Positions 10,721-23,300 of a stretch of 64,000 nt of DNA are shown piece by piece (positions within the stretch are counted from its first letter, which is position 1; each line of letters opens with the position of its first letter). The notes under the pieces were generated by a model that saw only the letters and a list, made by a program, of their open reading frames with translations, was not told the DNA's origin and made no database searches. Location of the stretch: NCBI GenBank assembly GCA_964023205.1, contig OZ026834.1, positions 34,696,756-34,760,755 of the forward strand, read 5' to 3'. This stretch comes from Lutraria lutraria. Taxonomy: Eukaryota; Mollusca; Bivalvia; Venerida; Mactridae. Made by a program: the position numbers and the translations under genes.

Positions 10721-11269
10721 CAACAGTAGGCTAATTAAAGCGTTCATTTGACCACGTGTCATAATGTGTGGACGTCCGTTATTTGTAAGAAGGAAACTCC
10801 TGTTCGAAGACTGCATATAGCTCGACTAAAACTCCAAACAACTTTTGTAACTTTTTCTACAAAATATCATACGGCATACCAATATCAAATATGACGATTG
10901 CACATTCACGTTAATTTCTTGTTATTCTTCGTGTAGGTAAAGACTACAATTGCAAAAAAAGGACTTCCATATACATGTACACGTTGATGTATTTACAAAT
11001 TTCTAAGCATTTTCTTTTAAATGAAAACACCATGTTTAAGACTAGTGAACCATGATGGTTGAATTGTTGAACCATCTATGCATGTGCATTTGCCAATTTC
11101 ACTAGTGCACGTACAAATGCTAAAATCATTGAATACTGAAGCCCATACGAAGGCCAACATAATTATCACAGAACCCTTAAAATGCCTCTTTGGAAAGTGT
11201 GTCAGCTTAGATATTACTGGCTTGGAAATGATTTTTTACCATTATTGAACAGGGCTACACCCTTCTTCA

Positions 11270-11450
11270 TACAGTGTAACTTCCATGAACGGTCACCTCC
11301 GAACAACAGCCACCTCCCTGTATCAGTCTCTATGCTAGCAACCCAAATCGAAATTTTACTCTATTTTCGCTCTCTCAACAACAGCCACCTCCTTACACCA
11401 GTCATGTTTGTCATTCCCATTGGTGGCTGTTGTAGACAGGTTGCATTGTA
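11270..11450. mobile_element. MITE with TACAGTGTAAC/GTTGCATTGTA ends (copy A)
   Basis: About 181 bp. The left end TACAGTGTAACTTCCATGAA pairs with the right end (reverse complement TACAATGCAACCTGTCTACA), and the internal AACAGCCACCTCC occurs twice. Ends resemble the MITEs at 16,559 and 18,989, suggesting one superfamily. Confidence 0.65.
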
Positions 11451-11769
11451 GTTATAACATGTACATGCATTTATATTTGAAGTTTCTTTTTTCTGTGTAT
11501 ATAAGCCGGCTAAACATTAGTGCTTGAATACTGTACCAGTACTTACCTTGTTGTCAGCAAGTCACTGCTAGCTTCTCCACATGCATCAGAGGTGCAGGAC
11601 CAATGCATTAAGATTCACAGTCCCTAGCCAGATCATCACGAAGCACATGTACTATACCAAAGTTTCAAACTCATGAACCTGACGCTTTCAAACTTTTTTG
11701 TTACATGGGGTTTAACATCGAACTAACAGCCAAGTTACCAAAAAACTACTCTAGTTTTAACTGTGGAAG

Positions 11770-11930
11770 AAGACCTTAGGTATACACCTAGGTAGAGCCA
11801 CCATCCTTTCTTTATTCACATGTGAAACTGTGTCCATGGTGGAGTCCGGGATTCAAACCCACAGTAGTATGGGGCTAGTGATTATACTCATCAAAGAACA
11901 TTGTCATTTAACCACAGGGACCTCTAAGCT
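11770..11930 (-). mobile_element. tRNA-derived SINE (copy A)
   Basis: Minus strand carries a Pol III B-box-like GGGTTTGAATCCC (11,848-11,861) and, upstream of it, an A-box-like GGTCCCTGTGGTTAAATG near 11,905-11,930, in tRNA-like spacing but with an enlarged middle. The tail is not well delimited. Confidence 0.5.
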
Positions 11931-13077
11931 AAATATTAGTAGTTGAAAATAAATAAACATTTTGCTGTCACTTTCTCCCAAAAGCCAGAGTTGTATTATA
12001 AATGTTTATCGTCGGTGGGCGATGCAAACCTCGTATCTAAACAAGCCTACTTTTCAGGAGAGCAAAAAGAAATTCTCATATTTTTTCTACTAAGCATTAC
12101 TAGCTTTCAGGGGCTTTTTTTAAGTTAATTGTTCGTCAATGGATAGATTTTACTTGACTTTCTGACTTGACAAGTAGCTTTAATGCCGCAAACTTAGATA
12201 CGATAATTTCGCATTTAAAATAGTTCCAAAAATTTGAGGTACGTCTTATACCATATTTTCTATCATAAATTTTCATGAAGTTCATGCTGAAATTTCAGAT
12301 ACGACATTTTCATTCTGAGAAAAAAACTTTCGTAAAGTAGTTTATCTTCAGGTTATGACTTACTGCCGTAATAAAGAGTATTATATCACATCTTTATTAT
12401 GTCTACGGTTTAATTTCAGGTATCAAAACATTATTTAACTAAGTGACGCTTTAATGGTGGACTGCAGAATGTAAACCGAAAATAAAACAAACATTTGTTT
12501 TACGAAACAGTGGTACAAGTTCACACATTTACCATCATTCCACGAACTAGACATACGAAAGTAAATTATTTCTGAACGCAATGATTTCTATTTGAAATAC
12601 AAGAACAAATAAACTTAAATAATGTAACAACATCGCAAAAGCATAACAATTAACACTATTATCCTGCAATAATACTAGTACTGAACGTAAAAAACAAATA
12701 ACTCAACTTACCCAAAGCATAATCATAAATGTATTATTTACCATTATATTAATTCAGTATATCATTCAGAAAAGACAGATACATTCATGTAAATATGAGT
12801 ATGTAAATACCGCAATATTGTTTAAGTTGATATTGACTAGTTCAACATGTATTGTATCAACTGTAGCCCAATTCGACCGGAAAACGGTTAGAAACATTTT
12901 ATTTGTGTAACTGTATCAGGACTGCATGTCTTGCTTGTTGAAGTTTCTTTCTAGTCACTGATTTTTCATTAGTTTATTTTTGTGATAGTTTAAATGAAGT
13001 TTACATCATGCACTTGATTAATGAAAATTCTCATTTTCATTAAAATCCAAGCTTGAAAGATAGTTCTTAAAGTTTTA

Positions 13078-13169
13078 AACTCCCAAGATATCGCAAAATG
13101 TATTGCAATACAGTGATGCGTATCGCAATTTATCGCGATACGAAATTTCCCGCAATACCCATCCCTAGT
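13078..13169. mobile_element. hAT-like element end, GC/AT-palindromic (copy A)
   Basis: Reads on the minus strand as TAGGGATGGGTATTGCGGGA followed by repeated (C)GTATCGCGATA/TTGCGATACG palindromes. The start resembles hAT-type ends; only one end is recognisable. Copy B counterpart is at about 57,822-57,913. Confidence 0.5.
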
Positions 13170-14393
13170 AAATAAATACCATCTCATGGCAAGTTCAAGA
13201 TTACATAGCACATTGTACATCAACCCTTTAACGCAAACAAATTAATATTCTTTCCTTAAAACAACAAAAAAAAACTTACAACAAAAGAAAAAACGTGACA
13301 ATTTAGTATTTTAAACAACTCTGTTTACATGATTCATTTATCTCAATTCCCTTGGTCTAATCCACACGAAAATGTGGCAGAAGTCTTTATATAAGTTATC
13401 GAAAACAATTATTGTAAATTAATTCAGGTGTGCACCACATTTCTACAAACCTTTAAAACAAGATATAAGTGAACATGACGTAGTGAATTTTACCATGGGT
13501 AAATATGATTATGTAGTTTGTCTGTGTTTTGCCTGCTATAATGCGACAGTAGCGTTAGTAACTCTTCATGAAATTTTCTGGCAAAGCATCTCCTTTCAGA
13601 ACTTTCTTCTTCAGTATTTGTAACTTTTCTTTTATTCCGTGATCCTTGTCGTCAACCCATTTATAAATCATACTTTCTCCGATAGTGACATACTTTTACT
13701 TACATGTACTTTTACGTCTCCTTTGAATAAATAAAAGATGTACAAATATTTCTTTACTGTTGTCTACTTCAACCAGTTTCATTATTCGTCTCGTGCATTC
13801 TATCGGTCACCATACATACTAGGGTAATATCTTTCATCGGTCACTCAGCAGCGTCGCTGAATTTTCATCAAAATATTGGTTTTTTCATCTTATATAGGGT
13901 TGAACTGATGCAGTCGGTTGGTGAGCCGCCAGTTGGTTTTAATGATAGTTAACGTAGGCCCATCTTAGCCAGACGCCCGGCAAAAAGAGAAATAATTCGG
14001 GGAGCATTATTTAAAAGATAGACCTGTGTCTGATAAGCCAAATTGGCTGGCCCTTTCAATATGGATGACACAATAATGAACAAAAACTTTAATGTTACTT
14101 TATAAGTTTCCCCATTCAATCCCTTTGCTTATACTCTTCTGCCAAGTATCGGGTTTCCAAACCCATGTTTTGCTGAATATTTCTGTTTATTGTTTGCATA
14201 ATAAGTCTCAACTGTGCTATTCGGATCATATGTATCGGTTCATTCCGTTTCATTGTTCGTTTAATTATAACGGTTATCTTGTGAGCCTCAGCTGTTCCTC
14301 ATTGTAGCCGAGTTATTGTTTATTTCAACAGTTTCTTCATGGTAGATCAAATCTGTGTTTATTAATACCACTGCAACATGACCTCACTCTATA

Positions 14394-14823
14394 CAGGGCC
14401 TAAATTAAAAATATGTTTGTTTGCCCTTTACCGACCCTGAATTTTAGAAGAGAGTCGGTAGGTAGGAAAATCATTTTATTTTATTTCTGAATTTGACTTT
14501 TACCTAGCATGAAATTACACTTCTATCTAGAAGCATTCTATACTAATTTTATGTATTCTGCTACCATACAACCATTTATTGTGTGCTTTAATCAACCATA
14601 AACATGTACTTAGTGCCTTAACACACATTATTGTTTTCATTCATTACTTCAAATGATACCTACTTTAAATGTTTATCGAAAGCACTGCGTACATGTTTAT
14701 TTTCCAAAGTATAAAAATAAAGTTCACCCAGATTTTGCAATAAAATGTTTTGAGTAGGCATGATTTTTTCGGGTCGGTCGGTAAAGGGCAAACAAACTTA
14801 ATTTTAATTTAAGCCCAGTCCTG
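14394..14823. mobile_element. 430-bp MITE with long TIRs (copy A)
   Basis: Left end CAGGGCCTAAATTAAAAATA continuing into GTTTGTTTGCCCTTTACCGACCC; right end is its inverted repeat (GGGTCGGTCGGTAAAGGGCA... to AAGCCCAGTCCTG). Internal sequence is AT-rich without ORFs. The CAGGG ends suggest hAT. Confidence 0.8.
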
Positions 14824-15037
14824 TTTTGTTTTTGAGGGATTCCTTTTTGGTGCAATTAAGTTTTATACAAAATGAACATACACTTTCATCGACATCTGAC
14901 GATTCATTATCTGACTTCTTTTGAGCCGGGCCCTGTTCAATCCCTTATATCATCGTCAAACTCTTCCTCCGTAAAAGTGCACGACAAATCTTCATCAGGC
15001 CTCTGCATATCAGCAAGTACTTTAAGTATGTAAGTTT

Positions 15038-15040
<3 letters not shown>

Positions 15041-15072
<32 letters not shown>
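15041..15072. repeat. (AG)n microsatellite (copy A)
   Basis: About 16 AG units; shorter than in copy B. Confidence 0.95.
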
Positions 15073-15078
<6 letters not shown>

Positions 15079-16558
15079 TGTCATCGATAAGCTATTTACA
15101 CATTTTAACATCCGTTTTGGACATTGGTGTTATGTATATTTGGTTAAAATGTATGATATGCATCTTTAAGGAATGTTAAAAGGTTTGTTCAGGTTACAAC
15201 GAAGCTGTCTTAGTTTAATGTGCATCTGTAATCAATGTCTGCACAACAGCGTTTCTACCTGTTAGACATAATCATGACCAATCGTCCATGTAATAAGCCC
15301 CAGCTCCACATTCACTGTATAAAAAGTCTGGACCAAGTTCTTGTGCAGTAATAACCTCTGGGAAAGTTATCGATACATAAGGTATCTTACAACAAGTGTA
15401 GAATAAGCAGATATCACCATTAGAATTTTCTAAAAACAAAACTCTTCATTTCTGGGTAGCTGTTGATAACCTAAGTCTAAACGATCAAAGACAACCTCGC
15501 AACACACATCACATCACCAAGTCTTTATTTACAGATCCAGTGAAACTACTGTTAAATGTTTAGCATAACAGTTTTATATCAGGCCACACTTTTCAGACAG
15601 AAAATATTGTGTATTATTTATTTTTTATTGTTTAATGTTGATAGTGACTAACTAATCTTGTTTATGTTGTAAAGCACGTAAGTTATTAAAAACAGCTTGG
15701 GTTGATGCTCCGGATATTGTAATGCGATAAGATTCTAAAATAGTATGATAATAATACCTTATAGGCAAGTATAAGTGCTCTTGTAACCATAGATGAAACG
15801 GGGTAAAATACTGTATCTCAGTTATCTCTAAATAATATTGCGTTCGAAAAACTCGTATCTAAAATTATTCTGATAAAAAAGCATCATATGTCGGGAAAAT
15901 TGTTTAAAATGTAAAACACACGGGTTGCATAATCTTATTTTGTTATGCCCAAAAATTAACTTTATACCTAACTTGCAAATGATGAAAAGTATGGTATATT
16001 GTAGAATAAGACAAACACCTTTAATATCAAGCAATGATAAACGAATACTGCAAAATTAAGGAAGGATATTATTTAAACAACTCTGTTTTGCCACTTCTTA
16101 TTGTTATATTCTAATATAATTTACTGTTCTTCAAAATAATTAACACAAACCTTGTCGCAGCAAACACTTTCTTAGATACGATATTTTCGAAGAAACAAAA
16201 TACCACGCGATCATTATACGTGTTTTGATCACATATCATTTTTAAACGTTTCTGATACGCTTTTAAGTCCGGTATTTTCGCATTTTATGGGGGTTAGGTA
16301 CGTTGTTTGATATCTAAAAGAAGAAATATTCATGAAAATTTAGATACGAGGTTTGCGTCGCCCACCGACGATATACTCTTATTTACATGCGTTTGTGTTT
16401 AAAATATATTGTTTGTTTTCTGAGATTGGAAAATAATATTTTTTTACAAATTACAAAAGATATGATAAAGCAAGTAGAATATTACTAACTTAATTGGTGA
16501 AAGAGAACCTACATTAAATATAACCATTCGTTTTTTTTTTTGCTGTTAAGGAAAATAC

Positions 16559-16742
16559 TGTACTGTCAAACCTGTGTTAGCAGCCACCTACGAATAAAGG
16601 TAGGCCTGTGAATAAATGGCATTCTTTAAAAAAAGTCATTGCTTACTCAGAACAAAATGACCTCCAATGAAAAGCAACCTGTCAATAAAGATCATATTCA
16701 GCCTTTCTCAAGGATGGTCTTTGTTCACATGTTTGACTGTAT
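16559..16742. mobile_element. MITE with ACTGTCAAACCTGTG ends (copy A)
   Basis: Left end TGTACTGTCAAACCTGTG, right end CATGTTTGACTGTAT, which are inverted repeats. Body similar to 18,989-19,192 (CCACCT..GAATAAAGG..GG.CTGTGAATAAA). Strongly diverged from copy B compared with its surroundings. Confidence 0.75.
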
Positions 16743-17304
16743 CATTTAGGCATATTCTTGTAAAACTTATAACTTTCATGTATACCAGTTCGTCAATTCT
16801 ATGTAAAATAAGGTTTTGCCTATCTAACAGTCGAGAAATGTTTATTCATTCCATCAAACTCGTCATGTCTTAACTTGAATATGTATAAATTTTGATCTGA
16901 ACATGGTTCTCTTTCTATTTCTCACCCGTTAATGGTTCAAACAAAAAAGTATAAGTAATATATTTTAAAAACTTCAACTCACTGATTTTAAGCACTCCCT
17001 GTTTTTTTTTTAATTATTATTATTGAGCGATCAGGTATGAATAATCATATCAGTTGGATTGCATTTTACTTCATGTTTGAATTTAGGATTAAATAGATTC
17101 AAATCACTTCCTCTTTGGTAATATTTTATATTATTATTGTGTTTACTGAATTGTGTGGTAGATAGACTGGCTTACACACGGACGGAAAAAGTGTGACCGC
17201 AAATTTACTGCTGGTATAACACAAAAACATTTTCACGAGTAAATTAATCATTATATTACCATGTCTTTGCACGAAGAATAAGAATAAATATTGAAAACAA
17301 TAAG

Positions 17305-18490
17305 AACAAGAGGGCCATGATGGCCCTATAAATGCTCACCAGGAAAAAAGGTCATTTGGAGACGAACATTGTTAAAATATTTCTACACGAGTCCAAGTAA
17401 AATCAAGTGACCCTAAGGTCAGGGCCAATTTTTACCCTAGGGCCATAATATGAACAAATTTGTAAGAGGTCTGCTAGACAATACTACATACAAAATATCT
17501 TAACTCTAGGCCTTGTGGTTTCGGAAAAGATTTTTTAAATTTCCCTACATAAGCCTATATAAATCAAGTGATCCCCGGGGCGGGGCCAATTTTGACCCTA
17601 AAGCAATAATTTGAACAAACTTGGTAGAGGTCCACTAGACGAAGCTACATACCAAATATCTTAGCTCTAGGCCTTGTGGTTTAGGAGAAGAAGATTTTTC
17701 AAATTTTCCTATATAAAATAGAATAAACCCCAGGGCAGGGCCAATTTTGACCCCGGGGCCATAATTTGAACAAACTTGGTAGAGGTCCACTAGATAATGC
17801 CACATACAAAATATCTAAGCTCTAGGCCTTGCGGTTTCGGAGAAGAAGATTTTTTAAATTTTCCTATATAAGTCTATAAATCAAGTGACCCCCGGGGCGG
17901 GGCCAATTTTGACCCTAAAGCAATAATTTGAACAAACTTGGTAGAGGTCCACTAGACAATGCCACATACAAAATATCTAAGCTCTAGGCCTTGTGGTTTC
18001 GGAGAAGAAGATTTTTTAAATTTTCCTATATAAGTCTATATAAATCAAGTTACCCCCGGGGCGGGGCCAATTTTGACCCTAGGGCAATAATTTTAACAAA
18101 CTTGGTAGAGGTCCACTAGACTATGCTACACACCAAATATCAAAGCTCTAGGCACTGTAGTTTTTGACAAGAAGATTTTTTAAATTTCCTATATAAGTCT
18201 ATGTAAAATCAAGTGACCCCCGGGGCGGGGCCAATTTTGACCCCAGGGGAATAATTTGAACAAACTTTGTAGAGTTCCATTAGACAATGCTACATATCAA
18301 ATATCTTAGCTCTAGGCCCTGTGGTTTCGGACAAGAAGATTTTTTAAGTTTTTTCTATTTGTTGCCATAGCAACCAGAGTTTTTTATGAAATTTAATTTT
18401 TTGAACAACTTTGAAAGGGGACCACCCAAGGATCATCCCCAGACATACCCATAAAATGTCTAATTTTGACCCTGTCCTCATTTCGACGCT
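17305..18490. repeat. Element with six ~160-bp tandem units (copy A)
   Basis: Starts with AGAGGGCCATGATGGCCCT (a short palindrome). Six units of 155-166 bp follow, beginning at about 17,401, 17,561, 17,724, 17,879, 18,043 and 18,209. Each contains AATCAAGTGACCCCCGGGG, GGGGCCAATTTTGACCCT, AATTTGAACAAACTTGGTAG, TCTAGGCCTTGTGGTTTCGG and a TATATAAGTCTATA spacer. The array ends in GTTGCCATAGCAACCAGAG and a Leu-poor AT-rich tail. Unit length and style recall bivalve elements with about 160-bp core repeats (Pearl/Helitron-related); assignment is inference. Confidence 0.8.
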
Positions 18491-18988
18491 AGTTACGCTC
18501 GAATGATTCAATGTATGGATTACATATTGCACTCATGATATGCAGATATCTTTGAAAACATTCGTGCTCTGATGAGCTAAAAATAATATACATGTATCAT
18601 AACGTACTTGTTAAGTTATATTGATATGATAATAATCAGGACTCGACAATTTATTACCTGGATCTGTTCTTATTTCGGTCCATATATTAATAGCTAATTC
18701 CTCTGTATCCAAGCGTGGATATCTAAGCTGCTGAACTTAAGATTGTCTTTCATCCATGGCTTTACAATGATCGCAAAACACCCACATCATTTAATTTCTT
18801 AAAATGGCTTGTCATGAAACTGTGAGTTTAAAACTAGTTTTATCGAACGTATAACGTTAAATTCATTTTAGAAAATGAATAAAAAGTTGGAAATCTTCGA
18901 AGAATTTTCCGACTTAATTATAAGTTATGCATTCATTCATGTATTCATTTACTCACCTTTGTGCAGGCTAAATTAAACTTATTATAAT

Positions 18989-19192
18989 TACAGTCAAACC
19001 TGTGTAAGTGCCCACCTCCAAATAAAGGCCACCCTGTGAATAAAAGCCATTCTTTAAAAACCCGTCATTGATTATTTCTGACCTAGTATAAAATTCACTG
19101 TATCCGATCTGTTTACAGTAACCCAGTTGACTATATAATAAACGTGTATTCATCTTTCCTAAAGGTGGACTTTGTTCACATGTTTGACTGTA
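18989..19192. mobile_element. MITE with TACAGTCAAACCTGTG ends (copy A)
   Basis: 204 bp; TACAGTCAAACCTGTGT at the left and ACATGTTTGACTGTA at the right are inverted repeats. Same family as 16,559-16,742. Confidence 0.75.
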
Positions 19193-19244
19193 TATTATAT
19201 TTCCACTTGTCTCTATGCTGTCTTTCACTGTACTTGAATATATA

Positions 19245-20244
19245 AATCCATATGGTACCTGGACTTTGGAGAAAAAACATCGCAAAAAATAATTGATTTT
19301 ATTTTTTATTACATATAACAAACAGAAGAACAAGTTGCAAATGCACGTACATATACCGGAAGTCTATTGTCTTAGAAGTGAAACATGTATAATGATATCG
19401 ATTTGAAACTTTGAAGTCTATTTTCATGCTTTTCTTGTATCAGTCTTTTTAAAATTGTGTTATAATTGTTTAAGTTTCACTACTAGTTTTACAATAAATA
19501 TGAAGTCACTCGAAGTAAAAATAAAGACTCGCTTATCCTCGTTTAGATTATTGTCAGTGTCAATATGTGTCCATAATGCTTTTTATTAACAACAACGTTT
19601 CAACAACAACAACTAAACCTTAAAGAATCACTAATTCAGAACACTTTGACCAAAGGGTGTAAACTGTCGACTCGACTTCCATGTTTGACCTGTATGGTTG
19701 ATACAAAGGACAGGGTCCGAAGTTATAGAACCAGAGATCAGCCTCCAGGCTCAAATCTCACATCTTGTCATTTAAATATTCCTAATTTAATTATGATAAG
19801 ATAATAATAACATTGTTGACACAGTGTTTTATATTATATAGATAGTATAATACATTGACCGAAATATTAACAATGATACTTTAATAATGAAATTAAGATT
19901 TGACCTCAGATACTCTGAGATTGTTCTCAAGTACCTGTTAGAAATTTTTAAAAATGCCATGTATGCATAGTTGACCCTTAATCAGAACAAGTTTATTATG
20001 TCTCCAATAATTGCGACATTGAAAACAGCATTTGTATTCTAGCTTTCCTATGCTTACGAACGGCCGTAAACACAATGTGACTGTTTATATAACAATTCGT
20101 AAACGTGTGTCTGCGAATGTCATATCTAACCAGAATAATAATCAAATGTGTGTATTTATCTATCTATGCTGAAATGCTGTATCACAATAATTTATACAAA
20201 AATAAACAATCACAAAATATTTCAGATAAGTTCTCCAAATTATG
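19245..20244. other. Gene-free stretch downstream of SCG5
   Basis: First sequence unique relative to the repeat comparison. No gene seen. TTTATT at 19,992-19,997 (AATAAA on the minus strand) lies about 250 nt past the SCG5 stop and could be its polyadenylation signal. Confidence 0.5.
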
Positions 20245-20382
20245 TTATTTTACATTGAAATTACGGGGTGCTAGTTTCTTGGCTGCCACTTGTTTTGGCA
20301 TCCCTAAATAATAGGGGTTAATTGCTTCCAGTTTATCATCGTCCATATAAGGAAACATGTCTTCAAAACGTTCCGAGTTATC
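20245..20382 (-). CDS. SCG5: SCG5 coding exon 4 (C-terminal inhibitory peptide)
   Basis: Acceptor TATATTTTAG before 20,382; in-frame stop TAA at 20,247-20,245. Encodes DNSERFEDMFPYMDDDKLEA, INPYYLGMPKQVAAKK and a short basic end, residues 205-249. Found by its NPY.LG...VAAKK signature. Confidence 0.88.
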   Translation of the reverse strand, partial: DNSERFEDMFPYMDDDKLEAINPYYLGMPKQVAAKKLAPRNFNVK

Positions 20383-23300
20383 CTAAAATATATAAAATAC
20401 GTACAACAATAAATACAACTGTTTTTGTTGCCATGGTAACAGTATATTATTATTTCCTAGAAATTGTAACAATGTCGATTTTGAAACTTGTCATTACCAA
20501 ATGCCATGATGGAATTGTCTCTGTCCTTGGTTATAACAAGGCTCAACAAATATTGTCTCAATTGTACAATCGCATAAACATAGAACAGTCGAATATCAGC
20601 ACATATGTTCGTACGTAACAATCCGATGTTTTCGCAGCCAACATATCGTCGGCTTATAGCTGGGCCGATAAATGGAAAAATCGTTCACTATGTGATACAA
20701 GCACCAAATTTGGCATGAATGTTCAACATGGCCAACTCTATCAAAACAGCACGTTAACACATATATGAGGAACTCGAAGTCAGGAACTGTTTTTTCGGCA
20801 ATTTTTCCTTTTTCACATGTAATATTACCCAAACTTTAATAACTCGGTCGTATTTTGTCCAAATATTGATTTAGACTTTTTGTAAAGTGTCGGGTATTCT
20901 GAGACAGATGCCATGTTATCCGCAACAAACGCTAAAAGTGACTCCCCTTGGCGCGGCTAGATTTTACCTACCACGCAGGTTCTCCCAGCCCCAACGCGGC
21001 TCAGTATTGTACCGGAAACCCGACAACTGTAATACATGTAAAAGTGCGGTGTGATCTTGAGAACGCTCAGAATTATACATTTATTTTTAATGCGTTCTAA
21101 TCATCATAGCACAGTCGAATGAACGTTTGTAAGATGGAATTAATTGATCAAATTATTTTCTATTTCTCTGCAGATTTTAGCGGAGGCAATTATCTCGGCG
21201 TGCCTCAGCGTGGCTACGAACGTGATTATATACGAGGGATGTGACCAGATGTCCTGGAAGTGTGCGGAATTTCTCTGCAGCAGAGACTATTTTACACTAC
21301 ACTACACGGAGTTAAAATTGCGAACAAAAATGTCAGTGTGAATAAACTTAAATATAAATTGATAAAGCTGAATTATTCCTCGTTACAAATGACAGTCTCC
21401 AAAGTAACAGCCATACATACACTTGTCTTAGGCTATCTAGACAGTAAGCGTCTGACCGTTTGGTAACTTTAGTAAACCAAGGGAGGTAATTGTTCTAATT
21501 CTAGTATTATAATTCTGAATAATTTTATTTGGATTATGGTAAATCTATAATTTAAATCACTCTGCTTTAAATATCATCGACGTACTAAGAAATGATTTTT
21601 TTTAACTTAACTGAACTATATTGCATTAATTATAATAATTGATATGCGGTCTAAGTATAAAGACTACGATTCTTGCGGCAATACCATTCCTACAAAAATC
21701 AAGTGAATGTTCTTTTGACTGAATAAGACACAAGACTTGTTTTATATCCATTCTTGAAAGTGTCTACTGTCCGCGGTTGAGGCATGTCCGCTATATACGC
21801 GTAATTTAAAGAGCCTTTTTCGTCTGTTGTGGACATATTTCTGTTGTACACGGGGGTCTGTTAGCACTGGTTAAACTGTATTTATTTCTGAGAGTATGCT
21901 ACTATATATATATATTTACATGTATCATATAAATAGAATATTAACATACTAGTGTACTGACAAAACGTGAGAGTTAATAACATATGACATATGTGTTGAA
22001 TAAAATAATTACTGAAACATTCATACACGAATTTAACAATACAAGACCAAAAAAATGTTGACTTCAATAACAAGCTGACAACATAACACCTATCTTTACA
22101 AACGCATTTTCTCAATTTCAAAAAAAAATATATGTACGAACAAAATGATGCTTTTACAGGGTTTTACCGACAGACTGGTAGAACCAGCGATCTTACACAG
22201 GCTATAGGTGAACAGCATTGCACAAGTGAAATTGGCCTCAGATAAGTTTCGAACTTACGACAGTGAGAGGCTAATGATTACTGCAGTAGCCGGGAACCAC
22301 GAACATTGGGTCACAGCTAGAACATCCCATAAAATTCTATTATCTAGGTTGTAAATCGTGAATATGATAGGTCCATAATTTTAAATAGAAATTGAAAAAC
22401 TAATACAATGTACAAAGCATTGAATGTTCTTTGGCGTTCATTTCATTGACAATTCATTAAGGCCTAAAATATTTGGTTGTTTCTGGTTCCCCGCCCTCCC
22501 CTTACTCCCCCCACGAGCCTTGACTTTTTCTAGGTCCGAGGAACAGTACACCCACTTTCTTACTTCCTTAACCTATCCATACACTTTAAAAGAAAGGCCA
22601 AAAGTCCAGACCTACCTATCCTATTTTGAATGATCTTGCTACCAGAAACAAACATTTTTAAACCTCTTAAGTTCCAAACAGAGCAATGTGACAGACAATT
22701 TCCTATATATATTCTGGCTTAGTAATATCTAATTGATTTCAAAACAAACAAAATATGAAAGAAGAGGAAAAATCTGGTTCTCAACATGCAACACGAGCAA
22801 TAAAACTCAGTACATGTATATCAAGCAGACGACATTATCTAAACAAGTCTACATTTTGTATATTGTGAACAGCAAATTAACAAAACATACGTCAAAAGCG
22901 GGTTTGAAGATCACCAGCACTTTTTTTAATATTTAAACTAATCAAATTATATAGAATAATTGAATACTAGTATTACCAGCAAAAATAACGTCGGCACCAA
23001 GTAGTACCTAGGGCTGTGGCAAGTATCCGAGTACTCGGGTAATCACGAATCAAATTGATATCAAATCGAGTATGAATAATTGTCATTACTGACATTCGTG
23101 GTTCGTGATCTTATTATTTAAAAGTGTATTCTTTGTTCCTAAAAATCCCTTTTCTGTGAATAGATATTATCTCATCATGGACTACTTTGTTTGCCAAGAT
23201 GTCCAATCGGTCCTATTTTACAAATAATGCTGGTAAACCAGTTAACTGGAAGGGAGTACGTATAAATTTAAGCCATAGAATAGTAATATATTGTTTTACT

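Larger units (their letters stand above)
12007..16373. mobile_element. 4.4-kb non-autonomous element with 35-bp terminal inverted repeats (copy A)
   Basis: Left end 12,007-12,041 (starts TATCGTCGGTGGGCGATGC, ends CTCGTATCTAAA) and right end 16,339-16,373 are inverted repeats with 34 of 35 bases matching. If the TIR is taken to begin at TCGTCGG, both sides are flanked by TA. The motif TAGATACGA or its complement recurs near both ends (about 12,030; 12,195; 15,852; 16,173; 16,342; weaker CAGATACGA at 12,295), as expected for subterminal transposase sites. No ORF of useful size inside. Younger insertions sit within it (13,078-13,169; 14,394-14,823). Family unknown. Confidence 0.65.
1..19244 (+). 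repeat. Segmental duplication, copy A
   Basis: Position 1 matches 44,480 and position 19,244 matches about 64,000, base for base apart from scattered substitutions and small indels (roughly 0.5-1% by eye). The copy already starts inside the repeat at the window edge. The last base that can be compared is set by the end of the window, so neither outer boundary is visible. Largest differences from copy B: a 246-bp block missing here (after 1714), an 8-bp block present here but missing in copy B's 385-residue gene, and a strongly diverged patch around 16,560-16,840. Confidence 0.97.

Noticed and set aside
19640..19760. tRNA-like B-box (GGCTCAAATCTC)
   Set aside because: Only one box with no convincing head or tail; too weak to call a SINE.
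20322..20618. 98-codon plus-strand frame
   Set aside because: Overlaps SCG5 exon 4 and its splice site in antisense and has no supporting signal.
21144..21341. Possible terminal exon after a good acceptor (TTTCTCTGCAG at about 21,177)
   Set aside because: The 55-residue Cys-containing frame matches nothing I know, and joining it to the upstream frame at 20,472-20,618 gives a stop at once.
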